64,000 nt of DNA, taken from assembly GCA_015063385.1 (NCBI GenBank), contig SVUG01000004.1, forward strand, positions 1-64,000, written 5' to 3'. Positions 6,248 to 14,404 of this stretch are shown here, in pieces; position 1 is the first letter of the stretch; each line of letters opens with the position of its first letter. The notes beneath the pieces were generated by a model. It had not been told where the DNA came from. It did not search any database and saw nothing but the letters and a program-made list of their open reading frames with translations. The translations under genes were made by a program, and so were the position numbers. Source of the stretch: Oscillospiraceae bacterium. Lineage in GTDB: Bacteria; Bacillota; Clostridia; Oscillospirales; CAG-272.

Positions 6248-8041
6248 ATGAACACAAATGTGACAAGCAACAAGTTCGTTAATGAGTGGATTGCCGATAT
6301 GGCAAAGCTCGTTAAGCCCGATAACATCGTTCTTATCGATGGCTCCGAGGAGCAGGCAGAGGCGCTCAGAGCCAAGGCTTGCAAGTCCGGTGAGATGATT
6401 AAGCTTAACCAGGATAAGCTTCCCGGTTGCTATCTCCACAGAACCGCAATTAACGACGTTGCAAGAGTAGAGAACAGAACCTTTATTTGCACCTCTAAGA
6501 AAGAGGATGCCGGCAACATCAACAACTGGATGGATCCCAAGGAGTGCTACGCAAAGCTTTCTAAGCTTTATGATGGCTCATACAAGGGTCAGACCATGTA
6601 CGTTATTCCTTATTCAATGTCTGTTGTTGGCTCTGATTTTGCAAAGTACGGAATCGAGCTTACTGACTCTATCTACGTAGTTCTCAATATGCTCATTATG
6701 ACAAGAGTTGGTCTTAACGTGCTTGAGGCACTTGGCGATAGTGCAGACTTTATTAAGGGTCTTCACGCGCGCGCTGATATAGATGAAGAGAACAGATACA
6801 TCTGTCATTTCCCTGAGGACAATACCATCTGGTCTGTTAACTCCGGCTACGGTGGAAACGTTCTTCTTGGTAAGAAGTGCTTTGCACTCCGTATTGCATC
6901 CTACCTCGGCAGAAAAGAGGGCTGGATGGCAGAGCATATGCTTATTCTTGGTGTTGAGTCTCCCGACGGTGAGGTTAAGTACATAAGTGCTGCATTCCCC
7001 TCCGCTTGCGGTAAGACCAACCTTGCCATGCTTATTCCCCCTGAGTTCTACAGAAACAAGGGATATAAGGTATGGTGCGTAGGTGACGATATTGCTTGGC
7101 TTCGTGTCGGCAAGGACGGCAGACTTTGGGCAGTTAACCCCGAGAACGGCTTCTTTGGTGTTGCTCCCGGTACCAACGAGCACTCCAACCCCAACGCTCT
7201 TCACACCTCTATGAAGAACTGCATCTTCACCAACGTTTGTCACAACCTTGACGACAATACTGTTTGGTGGGAAGGCCTTAATGATAATCCTCCCAAGAAC
7301 GCTCTCAACTGGAAGGGTGAGAAGTGGGATTACACTAAGTACGATAAGAAGGATAAGGTCAACACCTCCGGTGCTCACCCCAACTCCAGATTTACTGCTA
7401 TGGCAGAGAACTGCCCCTGCATTTCCGATAAGTTCAACGAGCCTGCAGGCGTTCCGATTTCTGCAATCGTATTCGGCGGCAGACGCGCAAAGACTGCTCC
7501 CCTCGTATATCAGTCTACCTCTTGGCAGCATGGTACCTTCGTTGGTTCTATTATGGCATCCGAGACCACCGCAGCAGCTGCAGGTGCAGTCGGCGTAGTT
7601 CGTCGTGATCCTATGGCTATGCGTCCCTTTGTAGGCTACGATATGGGTGACTATTGGGCACACTGGCTGAATATGGGTAAGGTAATCAAGAATCCTCCCA
7701 AGATCTTCCACGTTAACTGGTTCAGAACCGATGACGAGGGTCACTTCATCTGGCCCGGCTTTGGCGATAATATGAGAGTTCTTATGTGGATTCTCGCTCG
7801 TTGCGAGGGTAAGGTTGATGCTGTTGAAACTCCTATTGGATTCGTTCCCAACGCAGAGGACATCAACATCGACGGTCTTGACATCAGCGTTGATACTATC
7901 AAGGAGCTTCTCTCTGTTGATAAGGAGCTTTGGCTTGAGGATTGCGCTGCAATAAAGGAGTTCTACGCACAGGTTGGCGACAGAGTTCCTGCAGAGCTTT
8001 ATGAAGAGCTTGCAGCACTTGAAGCAAGACTTTCTAAGTAA
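6248..8041 (+). CDS. pckG: phosphoenolpyruvate carboxykinase (GTP)
   Basis: 597 residues, the GTP-type length (the ATP type is about 530 and has different motifs). It interconverts oxaloacetate and PEP with GTP/GDP. The P-loop SACGKTNLAML is near 252-262, the metal/kinase-2 motif VGDDIAWLR near 279, and NPENGFFGVAPGT near 297. FGGRRAKTAPLV near 412 is also a GTP-PEPCK signature. In fermenting anaerobes it often runs towards oxaloacetate and succinate. Codon use is strongly biased (AAG, GGT, AAC, CTC), unlike the neighbours, which suggests very high expression. Single gene with its own promoter and terminator. Confidence 0.97.
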   Translation: MNTNVTSNKFVNEWIADMAKLVKPDNIVLIDGSEEQAEALRAKACKSGEMIKLNQDKLPGCYLHRTAINDVARVENRTFICTSKKEDAGNINNWMDPKECYAKLSKLYDGSYKGQTMYVIPYSMSVVGSDFAKYGIELTDSIYVVLNMLIMTRVGLNVLEALGDSADFIKGLHARADIDEENRYICHFPEDNTIWSVNSGYGGNVLLGKKCFALRIASYLGRKEGWMAEHMLILGVESPDGEVKYISAAFPSACGKTNLAMLIPPEFYRNKGYKVWCVGDDIAWLRVGKDGRLWAVNPENGFFGVAPGTNEHSNPNALHTSMKNCIFTNVCHNLDDNTVWWEGLNDNPPKNALNWKGEKWDYTKYDKKDKVNTSGAHPNSRFTAMAENCPCISDKFNEPAGVPISAIVFGGRRAKTAPLVYQSTSWQHGTFVGSIMASETTAAAAGAVGVVRRDPMAMRPFVGYDMGDYWAHWLNMGKVIKNPPKIFHVNWFRTDDEGHFIWPGFGDNMRVLMWILARCEGKVDAVETPIGFVPNAEDINIDGLDISVDTIKELLSVDKELWLEDCAAIKEFYAQVGDRVPAELYEELAALEARLSK

Positions 8042-8046
8042 AATAC

Positions 8047-8083
8047 AAAATCCCGACTCTGTGCGAGTCGGGATTTTCTTTTA
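8047..8083 (+). terminator. pckG terminator
   Basis: AAAATCCCGACTC (8047-8059), loop TGTGC, GAGTCGGGATTTT (8065-8077), T-rich tail. Strong Rho-independent form. Confidence 0.9.
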
Positions 8084-8150
8084 ACTCATAACCGATTAGG
8101 CGTTAAAAAAGACCGAACAGACAAAAAAACAACAATTCTCCGAGTTTGTT

Positions 8151-8159
8151 TGCTATAAT
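8151..8159 (+). promoter_or_regulatory. extended -10 promoter of the ABC/LytTR cassette
   Basis: TTTGCTATAAT contains an extended -10 (TGC plus TATAAT at 8154-8159). The position 17 bp upstream holds AACAAT, a poor -35, as expected for a promoter that needs an activator such as the LytTR protein encoded in the cassette. Confidence 0.5.
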
Positions 8160-8196
8160 GATATTTGCAACCGATAAATGAAACGGAGAAAAAACA

Positions 8197-8925
8197 ATGC
8201 TAGCCATCAAAACGACTGAGCTTATAAAGCAGTACAAAAATTTAACTGCCGTAGATAAGCTTGATTTAGAAATACAGAGGGGCGAATTATTCTCTCTGCT
8301 TGGTGTAAACGGTGCAGGGAAGACTACGACTATTAAAATGCTTTCCTGCTTGACAAAGCCTACGGGCGGAGACGCCCTTGTAGGCGGATATAGTATTACA
8401 AAGGAATCGGAAAAGATAAAACGGCTTATCAGTGTATCGCCTCAAGAAACCGCCGTTGCTCCTAACCTTTCCGTAAAAGAAAATTTAGAGTTAATCTGCG
8501 GTATTCACGGATTTTCAAAAGAAAAGACCTCTGCGAAAATTCAAGAGATGTCTGTGCAATTTGCTTTAGCTGATGTTCTGAACAGAAAAGCGGGAAAGCT
8601 ATCAGGCGGTTATGGGCGTCGTCTCAGCATCGCAATGGCTTTAATCAGCGAGCCTGAAATTCTGTTTCTGGATGAGCCTACGCTCGGGCTTGATGTTATT
8701 GCAAGGGGGGAGCTTTGGGAAACCATTAGATCAATGAAGGGAAACGTCACTATTATTTTAACAACGCACTATATGAAAGAAGCAGAAGCACTGTCAGATA
8801 GAATCGGTATAATGAAAAACGGTAGACTCCTTGCCGTAGGTACGGTAGAAGAACTGAAAGCGAAGGCAAGTACAAACGATTTTGAAACGGCTTTCGTTTC
8901 CATCGTAAAGGAGAGTGTGGTATGA
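8197..8925 (+). CDS. ABC transporter ATP-binding protein (ABC-2 exporter type)
   Basis: 242 residues. Walker A GVNGAGKTTT is near 36-45, the Q-loop near 87, signature LSGGYGRRLSIA near 137 and Walker B EILFLDEPTLGLD near 156. The ATPase belongs to the class that drives drug, peptide or lipid exporters. Its stop overlaps the start of the permease by 4 bases. Together with the permease, LytTR and DUF3021 genes it forms a compact four-gene cassette widespread in Firmicutes. The substrate is unknown. Confidence 0.9.
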   Translation: MLAIKTTELIKQYKNLTAVDKLDLEIQRGELFSLLGVNGAGKTTTIKMLSCLTKPTGGDALVGGYSITKESEKIKRLISVSPQETAVAPNLSVKENLELICGIHGFSKEKTSAKIQEMSVQFALADVLNRKAGKLSGGYGRRLSIAMALISEPEILFLDEPTLGLDVIARGELWETIRSMKGNVTIILTTHYMKEAEALSDRIGIMKNGRLLAVGTVEELKAKASTNDFETAFVSIVKESVV

Positions 8926-9653
8926 GAATGATGACCTTTGCTAAAAGATGTGCAAAAGAGATTTTGCGTGACCCCATCAATCTCGGGTTTGGCTTGGGGT
9001 TTCCTCTTGTTTTATTAATGCTTCTCAGTGCTATACAAGCAAGCATTCCCGTAAGCCTCTTTGAAATCAACACACTAACCCCGGGCATTACCGTGTTTGG
9101 ACTCTCATTTATGACGTTGTTTTCGGCAACGCTTGTTGCCAAGGACAGAGAAAGTTTGCTTCTCCAAAGACTATACACAACTCCTCTTACAAGCCTTGAC
9201 TTTATCCTTGGATATATGCTTCCGCTTTTGCCAATCGCTCTCGGTCAAACGGTTATCTGCTATCTGGTTGCGATTCCTTTGGGACTTGAGCTCAGTGTGA
9301 ATATTATTTATGCGGTTATCGGTATTGTACCTATGGCAATTTTTAATATTGCACTCGGACTTTTGTGCGGCAGTCTTTTGGGCGTCAAGCAGGTTGGAGG
9401 CATTTGCGGAGCATTACTTACTAACCTATCTGCATGGCTTTCTGGTGTGTGGTTTGATTTAAAGCTTGTAGGTGGCTTCTTTGAAAAAATTGCAAGCCTG
9501 CTCCCATTCTTTCACGCAGTAGAAATGGAAAAGGCGTTGTTTTCTGGAGATTTTAGCCTTGCGGTAAAACATATTATGCCGGTTTTGACTTATAGCACGG
9601 TAGTCGTGCTACTTGCCGTTTTATGCTTCCTCAGACAAATGAAAAAACAGTAA
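8922..9653 (+). CDS. ABC-2 type transporter permease
   Basis: 243 residues with six predicted membrane segments, the first at about 18-40 and the last at about 220-240. It has the ABC-2 pattern of a large extracytoplasmic loop after the first helix, and the sequence RLYTTPLTSLDFILGYMLP, where permeases of this family carry R-x-x-x-x-P-x-S. It pairs with the ATPase encoded just upstream (4-base overlap). Export of a small toxic compound or peptide is the usual guess for this cassette, not something this sequence shows. Confidence 0.87.
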   Translation: MRMMTFAKRCAKEILRDPINLGFGLGFPLVLLMLLSAIQASIPVSLFEINTLTPGITVFGLSFMTLFSATLVAKDRESLLLQRLYTTPLTSLDFILGYMLPLLPIALGQTVICYLVAIPLGLELSVNIIYAVIGIVPMAIFNIALGLLCGSLLGVKQVGGICGALLTNLSAWLSGVWFDLKLVGGFFEKIASLLPFFHAVEMEKALFSGDFSLAVKHIMPVLTYSTVVVLLAVLCFLRQMKKQ

Positions 9654-9665
9654 GGATTTTTAAAA

Positions 9666-10109
9666 ATGAAATACAAACTTATCATTGACAAGGATGCCGA
9701 AGAAGAAATAACTGCGGTAGTCCACGCCCCCTCTGTTCTTACAGAGAAAATAGAAAATCTCGTGCACAGCTTTTCGGGTGCAGACTTTATTTTTGGATAC
9801 AGAGAAGAAGAGATGCGAAAGTTATCCTTTTGTGAAATAGAGTGCATTACAATACTTGAGAGAAAAGTGATTGCTATTGATACAAGAGGGGAGCGCTATA
9901 TACTAAAGGATAGACTCAAAGAGCTTGAGGATATATTGCCCACTTATTTTATACGCATTAATAAATCCGCGCTTGCTAACGAACACCGTATTCAAAGGTT
10001 CAAGGCGGTAATCAGCGGCGGCGTTGATGCTATATTTAATTGCGGCTATCGCGAATACGTTTCAAGGCGCTGCTTTGCCGAAATCAAAAGGAGGTATGAT
10101 GTGGTATGA
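9666..10109 (+). CDS. LytTR family transcriptional regulator
   Basis: 147 residues without a receiver domain. Residues 45-147 form the LytTR DNA-binding domain (ECITILERKVIAIDTRGERYIL, then YFIRINKSALANEHRI), and the first 45 residues are a short lead-in. Stand-alone LytTR proteins of this type are nearly always paired with a DUF3021 membrane protein, as here (4-base overlap). The membrane partner usually controls or inhibits the regulator. It probably regulates its own cassette. The RBS is AAGGA, 12 bp after the permease stop. Confidence 0.9.
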   Translation: MKYKLIIDKDAEEEITAVVHAPSVLTEKIENLVHSFSGADFIFGYREEEMRKLSFCEIECITILERKVIAIDTRGERYILKDRLKELEDILPTYFIRINKSALANEHRIQRFKAVISGGVDAIFNCGYREYVSRRCFAEIKRRYDVV

Positions 10110-10540
10110 AAAGATTCGCTTTGGAATTTTTGCGACGCGGTGTTTTTGCTTGTGGCTTTGGACCTATCGTATTGGCGATAGTTTATCTGATTTTACAAAA
10201 GACATCTGATTTGCGCATTTTAACCGTTAATGAGGTCGCTATCGGTATATTTTCACTATTTGTGCTTGCATTTATTGCTGGAGGTATGAATGCTATTTAT
10301 CAAATTGAGCGTTTGCCACTGATGGCTGCCATTTTGATTCACGGAACCGTTTTATATATCAGCTATCTTATAACGTATCTCATAAACGATTGGCTTGACT
10401 TCGGTATAATACCGATTATAGTATTTTCGGTAATTTTTGTTGTTGGATATATTCTGATTTGGAGTATTATTTATTCTATTATCAGAAAAAACACGGCAAA
10501 GATAAATGCAATTTTAAAGAAAAAACAGGGAAATTTGTAA
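10106..10540 (+). CDS. DUF3021 family membrane protein (LytTR partner)
   Basis: 144 residues with four membrane segments (about 12-32, 45-65, 75-95, 105-128) and a basic C-terminal tail. Length, topology and coupling to a LytTR gene match DUF3021. Such proteins are proposed to hold the LytTR regulator in check at the membrane until a signal arrives. The signal is unknown. It is the last gene of the ABC/LytTR cassette. Confidence 0.85.
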   Translation: MKRFALEFLRRGVFACGFGPIVLAIVYLILQKTSDLRILTVNEVAIGIFSLFVLAFIAGGMNAIYQIERLPLMAAILIHGTVLYISYLITYLINDWLDFGIIPIIVFSVIFVVGYILIWSIIYSIIRKNTAKINAILKKKQGNL

Positions 10541-10565
10541 TCCAAAGTTTACTTTTGTAGTCAAA

Positions 10566-10598
10566 AAAGACACTCTGTATTATTTACAGAGTGTCTTT
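10566..10598. terminator. terminator hairpin, copy 1 of a duplicated stem
   Basis: AAAGACACTCTGTA (10566-10579), loop TTATT, TACAGAGTGTCTTT (10585-10598). Read on the minus strand it is followed by six T, so it mainly ends the acyltransferase gene. It can also stop the DUF3021 transcript. The stem is identical to the terminator at 12083-12112. Confidence 0.85.
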
Positions 10599-10610
10599 GC
10601 TTCATTTTAA

Positions 10611-11921
10611 TTATTCATTTGTTTGAGAGTATTTTTCAAGCCTCCTCGCCTGCTTTTGCTCCTCAAGAATCTTGTATATTTCTTCAACCGCAAGCTTAAC
10701 CTTGCCCACAACCTCTTTTTGCTCCGTAGGGAAAGCAAAATAGAGGGCGCGACTGTTGCCCATACCGATAACGTCGCCTATTTGATACCAATAAGGTGTA
10801 GCCTCGCAGGTGTACATTGACTTTGAACTTTGACGATAGTCGATTTTGCCATCGCATCCTGTCAGGTGGAAGCCGTCCTCCATATTGTGAGAAAGTCTTC
10901 CGAATCCAACCTTGTAGAGCGCTTTCGTGTCCACTATCATCATAATCTCGCAGGGAACGTCAAAGCCGTAAGTACCGTCAAGAATCTCGCGCCTGACACA
11001 TTCGCGCTCCCATTTGTACCAATCGGGAACGTGGTCAAAGTAGGTTTTGCCCTCGGTCGCCTTGAGATAACCAAGCTCAGTGAGCTCCCAGGTTTTACCG
11101 CACGCAGAGCAAGAGAGATGGATGCCGTCGCTCTGCATTTCGCCTTCCTTTTGACAGTGAGGACATTTGTATAGAATCGTGTGAAGACCGTCAGCGCGGA
11201 AAGGCTCGTCGATAACGATGTTGTTTTCTTTTTGCCAACGGAATTCATCATATGAAAATTCTCGGTCGAGTACCTCTTGTATTTCTTCAATGCTCATTCG
11301 TTTTATTTCTTCGGGAGAGAGAACGTAGCGAAGCTCCGCGTGAATCGGAACGTCACGGTTTTCAACATAACCGTAAGCGGGGACGTGAAGATAAACACCA
11401 TTTGTTTTAAGTAAGCAAAGAGGCGCTTCCAGCATTTTAACGAATTTAGCGAGTGTCGAGGGAAGTGTCACGCAGGTTCCGTCCAAAGTATAAACTGCCT
11501 CAGGATACATAAGCACGGAGCTCTTGTTCTTAGTAAGACAATACTTTATATCACGGATAAGCTGGAGATCGGATATATATTTTCTTGTTGAAAAGCATCC
11601 GATTGCCCTCATCAGCCATTCAAGCCCCATAAAGGTTTCATATGCAGCGACCGTATTAAATTTTTTGGGGTAAAGCATGGAATACGCTATCTCAAAATCA
11701 GTGAAACCGGAGTGATTCATAAGAATAAGCGCAGGTTCATTTTTTCCCAGCTTTTCCATACCAATTTCGCTATGCGTGAAATGAGAAGAAATAAGCGCCG
11801 GTTGAGATATAATTTTAGTGAGGGTTTGCCAAAAAATATTAGTTTTCTTCGGTTTTTGATGTTTTGGCGGCTTTATAGCCATTACTTCGTCATAGCTTTT
11901 AGCACGGGTTTTAATTTTCAT
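10611..11921 (-). CDS. PlsC-like acyltransferase with C-terminal zinc ribbon
   Basis: 436 residues, much longer than a plain PlsC (about 240). The acyltransferase motif I NHSGFTDFE is at 69-77 (His70, Asp75), and MYPEAVY near 138 corresponds to the PEG motif. After the catalytic domain a zinc ribbon appears (CPHC near 254 and CSAC near 272), followed by about 150 residues I cannot assign, rich in Trp and Tyr. It probably moves an acyl chain onto a lysophospholipid or similar acceptor. The added domain suggests an unusual substrate or nucleic acid/protein contact. Single gene with its own promoter. Confidence 0.75.
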   Translation of the reverse strand: MKIKTRAKSYDEVMAIKPPKHQKPKKTNIFWQTLTKIISQPALISSHFTHSEIGMEKLGKNEPALILMNHSGFTDFEIAYSMLYPKKFNTVAAYETFMGLEWLMRAIGCFSTRKYISDLQLIRDIKYCLTKNKSSVLMYPEAVYTLDGTCVTLPSTLAKFVKMLEAPLCLLKTNGVYLHVPAYGYVENRDVPIHAELRYVLSPEEIKRMSIEEIQEVLDREFSYDEFRWQKENNIVIDEPFRADGLHTILYKCPHCQKEGEMQSDGIHLSCSACGKTWELTELGYLKATEGKTYFDHVPDWYKWERECVRREILDGTYGFDVPCEIMMIVDTKALYKVGFGRLSHNMEDGFHLTGCDGKIDYRQSSKSMYTCEATPYWYQIGDVIGMGNSRALYFAFPTEQKEVVGKVKLAVEEIYKILEEQKQARRLEKYSQTNE

Positions 11922-11963
11922 GGTTTTTACCTTTCTAGATATAAAATCACAGTTCCCAGAAAT

Positions 11964-11992
11964 AGTTTACCATTTTTCTTGCGCTTTTGCAA
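11964..11992 (-). promoter_or_regulatory. promoter of the zinc-ribbon acyltransferase
   Basis: On the minus strand: -35 TTGCAA (11987-11992), 17-bp spacer, -10 TAAACT (11964-11969). The flanking region 11993-12070 is very AT-rich and holds nothing else I can identify. Confidence 0.5.
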
Positions 11993-12082
11993 TATTTTTT
12001 TCATATATTTTTCACATATTTTTAATAAAATAATTAAAAATACACCTTTTTTCTATATTGGTCATACTAATTAGATATAAAA

Positions 12083-12112
12083 AAGACACTCTGTAGTTTT
12101 ACAGAGTGTCTT
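12083..12112 (-). terminator. rpsR operon terminator, copy 2 of a duplicated stem
   Basis: AAGACACTCTGTA (12083-12095), loop GTTT, TACAGAGTGTCTT (12100-12112). On the minus strand it is followed by a T-run, so it ends rpsF-ssb-rpsR. The 13-bp stem is the same as at 10566-10598, on the other side of the acyltransferase gene. Confidence 0.88.
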
Positions 12113-12128
12113 ACTAAAGCATTTTCTA

Positions 12129-12374
12129 TTAGTTAGAAATGTAGGGGAGAAGTGCCATCTGGCGAGCTCTCTTAATTGCAACGGAGAGCTGTCTCTGGTG
12201 AAGAGCACAGTTGCCGGATACACGTCTGGGGAGGATCTTTGCTCTCTCGGAAATGAACTTTCTGAGCTTTGCAATATCCTTGTAATCAATGTCAGTCACC
12301 TTGTCCTGGCAGAAGATACAAACCTTCTTTCTTCTGTGGTTCTGACGGAATGCGGGACGCTGATTGTTTTCCAT
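12129..12374 (-). CDS. rpsR: 30S ribosomal protein S18
   Basis: 81 residues, full length. The zinc-binding form is visible: CIFC near 19-22 and CALH near 56-59. The conserved core [30 protein letters not shown] follows the CIFC motif. It binds S6 in the platform of the small subunit. Third gene of rpsF-ssb-rpsR, the order found in most bacteria. Confidence 0.97.
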   Translation of the reverse strand: MENNQRPAFRQNHRRKKVCIFCQDKVTDIDYKDIAKLRKFISERAKILPRRVSGNCALHQRQLSVAIKRARQMALLPYISN

Positions 12375-12457
12375 GATATCAAATCACCTTTCCGACTCAC
12401 GATTTCTATATTACACTCACCGCAGTGAGCCTAGCGGTAAGCGGACGGTCTGCCTTA

Positions 12458-12913
12458 TTAGAAGGGAAGGCTCTCGTCGTTAGGAATTTCTTCGAAATCA
12501 GCACTTCCTGTGCTGTTAAAAGATGGATTACCGTAAGCTGCAGGGGTATATCCCTGAGACTTTTCACCGGCATTCTGAGATGCCGCAGCAGGGGCGCCGA
12601 AGCTAACTTCGTCAGCAACCACCTCGGTAACGTATCTCTTCTGTCCCTGATTGTCGGTCCAGTTCCTCGTCTGAAGGCTACCGCAAACTATGATGCTCGA
12701 GCCCTTCTTGAAATAACGGGAAACGAATTCAGCCTGCTGTCTCCATGAAACGATGTTAATGAAGTCAACCGACTGCTGACCCTGATCAGCCTTGGAATAG
12801 CGGCGATTTACACCGATAGAGAAGCTGCATACGGAAATGCCGCTGGTAGTCTGCTTTAATTCGGGATCTGCCGTCATGTGGCCCATAAGAATGACCTTGT
12901 TTAAATCTGCCAT
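12458..12913 (-). CDS. ssb: single-stranded DNA-binding protein
   Basis: 151 residues. The OB-fold core (1-105) starts MADLNKVILMGHMTADPEL and includes FINIVSWRQQAEFVSRYFKKG. A Gly/Ser/Pro-rich linker leads to the acidic tip ending DESLPF, the peptide that recruits repair and replication proteins. Located between rpsF and rpsR as is usual in Firmicutes. Confidence 0.97.
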   Translation of the reverse strand: MADLNKVILMGHMTADPELKQTTSGISVCSFSIGVNRRYSKADQGQQSVDFINIVSWRQQAEFVSRYFKKGSSIIVCGSLQTRNWTDNQGQKRYVTEVVADEVSFGAPAAASQNAGEKSQGYTPAAYGNPSFNSTGSADFEEIPNDESLPF

Positions 12914-12974
12914 AGTTATATGACCATCCTTTCCTTTTTAAGTCTTGCGGTACAAGACCGCATAAATTCTAAAA

Positions 12975-13343
12975 TTATTCCTCGGTTGCTTCTGCAACTT
13001 CAGCGGTTTCCTCGGGAGCAACAACTGCTTCCTCAGTCTTAGCTGCCTTCTCGATCTTGGTGGTGGTCATGTAGCGAAGGACACCTTCGGTGATGCCAAG
13101 CACGCGCTCAAGCTCAAGAGGGAAGCTGGGTTCGCTCTTATAGGAAACAAGCGTGTAGTATCCCTCGGTCACGTAGTTGATAGGATACGCGAATCTGCGC
13201 TTGCCCCACTCGTTAACGTCAACGTCACTTGCGTTGTCATTAATGAGATTTACGAACTTCTCGATAACAGCCTTTGCGTCATCTTCTGCAAGATTGCCGC
13301 TAACTGCAAAGAGAGTCTCGTAAGAACAAATCTTCTTTTCCAT
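12975..13343 (-). CDS. rpsF: 30S ribosomal protein S6
   Basis: 122 residues. The S6 fold (1-95) shows YETLFAVSG at the start and WGKRRFAYPINYVTEGYYTLVSYKS, which contacts S18 and 16S rRNA. The last 25 residues are Glu/Ala-rich and acidic, an extension common in S6. First gene of the rpsF-ssb-rpsR operon, with an AGGAGG ribosome-binding site and a structured leader. Confidence 0.96.
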   Translation of the reverse strand: MEKKICSYETLFAVSGNLAEDDAKAVIEKFVNLINDNASDVDVNEWGKRRFAYPINYVTEGYYTLVSYKSEPSFPLELERVLGITEGVLRYMTTTKIEKAAKTEEAVVAPEETAEVAEATEE

Positions 13344-13371
13344 CTGAATTTTACCTCCTTTTGGTCTTTTG

Positions 13372-13391
13372 GCTGCCTTGCGGCAGCAAGG
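13372..13391 (-). promoter_or_regulatory. hairpin in rpsF leader, possible S6:S18 autoregulation site
   Basis: On the minus strand GCTGCC-GCAA-GGCAGC (13372-13387) forms a 6-bp stem with a GNRA tetraloop. An alternative pairing, CCTTGC with GCAAGG, covers 13376-13391 and exposes CCG. S6:S18 complexes bind a CCG-containing leader structure in other bacteria. The match here is only partial. Confidence 0.35.
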
Positions 13392-13422
13392 GGTTGGACA
13401 TATTTGCCCAAACTACCAAAGT

Positions 13423-13451
13423 ATTATATCATAGTCGTTTCACTTTGTCAA
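13423..13451 (-). promoter_or_regulatory. rpsF-ssb-rpsR promoter
   Basis: On the minus strand: -35 TTGACA (13446-13451), 17-bp spacer, -10 TATAAT (13423-13428), full consensus, as expected for a ribosomal protein operon. Confidence 0.85.
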
Positions 13452-13489
13452 TACTTTTTTGCTAATTTAAAATAAAATATATTTATATA

Positions 13490-13518
13490 TTGATTTTTCT
13501 AATGAAATGTAGTATAAT
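13490..13518 (+). promoter_or_regulatory. ispE operon promoter
   Basis: -35 TTGATT (13490-13495), 17-bp spacer, -10 TATAAT (13513-13518). The start codon at 13538 leaves a leader of only about 13 nt, which contains the AGGAGG site. Confidence 0.7.
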
Positions 13519-13537
13519 GCTGTGCAGGAGGTGTCTT

Positions 13538-14404
13538 ATGGTAAGAGAACAGGCTAATGCAAAAATCAACCTTTTTCTCGACGTGCTGTGCCGACGGGAT
13601 GACGGTTTTCATAATATAAAGAGCGTTATGCATTCGATTTCGCTTTCGGATTTTCTTACCGTTTCGGCATCTTGGGCGGAGGAAACTCTGATAAATATAC
13701 GTTCTGATGCGAGCGATTTGCCCAGCGGTAAGGATAATCTGGTTTATCGCGCTGCCGATAAATATCTTTCACGGTTTAATAAAAACGCCGTCGTTGATAT
13801 TTATATAGAAAAGCACATTCCTATAAGTGCAGGTCTTGCAGGCGGCTCCTCCGATGCTGCGGCAACGCTTCGCGCTTTGAATAAAATACTTAAATGTGCA
13901 ACCGAAGAGCAGCTTCTGGAAATTGCTTCCGAGATAGGAAGCGATGTATCATTTTGCCTTGTCGGTGGTACGGCGCTTTGTGAGGGCAGAGGTGAAATTA
14001 TTACACCGCTTACCTCGCCCGAAATTTCCCACATGGTTATTGCCATCGGCAATGAGCGCGTTTCCACCCCCAAGGCATATCAGTCACTTGACGTATTGTA
14101 TAACGACGTTTTCCCGGACAATAGCGAAAAATGCGAGAGCTTGATTTATTCATTTAACAAAGGAATTGACAATAGTTGTTTATATAATGTTTTTGAGGAT
14201 GTCGTAAGGTTGCCTGAAGTTGATAAAATCAAAGAAATCATGAAAAAAAACAGGGCAGAGTCTACTCTGATGAGCGGAAGCGGCCCTGCTGTGTTTGGAA
14301 TTTTTTCATCGTACAAAGAAGCGAAAAACACGCAGAATGAACTTCTAAAATCGGGATTTGATGCATATTACGCCACCTCGGCAATCAATGGAGAATCTAT
14401 ATGA
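13538..14404 (+). CDS. ispE: 4-diphosphocytidyl-2-C-methyl-D-erythritol kinase
   Basis: 288 residues from ATG 13538, chosen because CAGGAGGTG lies 7 bases upstream. An in-frame start at 13490 falls inside the promoter. GHMP kinase motifs are present: ANAKINLFL near residue 6, PISAGLAGGSSDAAATLRALN near 90, and MSGSGPAVFGIF near 245. It phosphorylates CDP-methylerythritol in the MEP isoprenoid pathway. First gene of a run with the methyltransferase and hslO. Confidence 0.95.
   Translation: MVREQANAKINLFLDVLCRRDDGFHNIKSVMHSISLSDFLTVSASWAEETLINIRSDASDLPSGKDNLVYRAADKYLSRFNKNAVVDIYIEKHIPISAGLAGGSSDAAATLRALNKILKCATEEQLLEIASEIGSDVSFCLVGGTALCEGRGEIITPLTSPEISHMVIAIGNERVSTPKAYQSLDVLYNDVFPDNSEKCESLIYSFNKGIDNSCLYNVFEDVVRLPEVDKIKEIMKKNRAESTLMSGSGPAVFGIFSSYKEAKNTQNELLKSGFDAYYATSAINGESI

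Noticed and set aside
6614-7744. 376-residue open frame antisense to pckG
   Set aside because: It lies fully inside a well-supported gene with strong codon bias, has no ribosome-binding site and its translation resembles no protein. Antisense openness comes from the codon bias.
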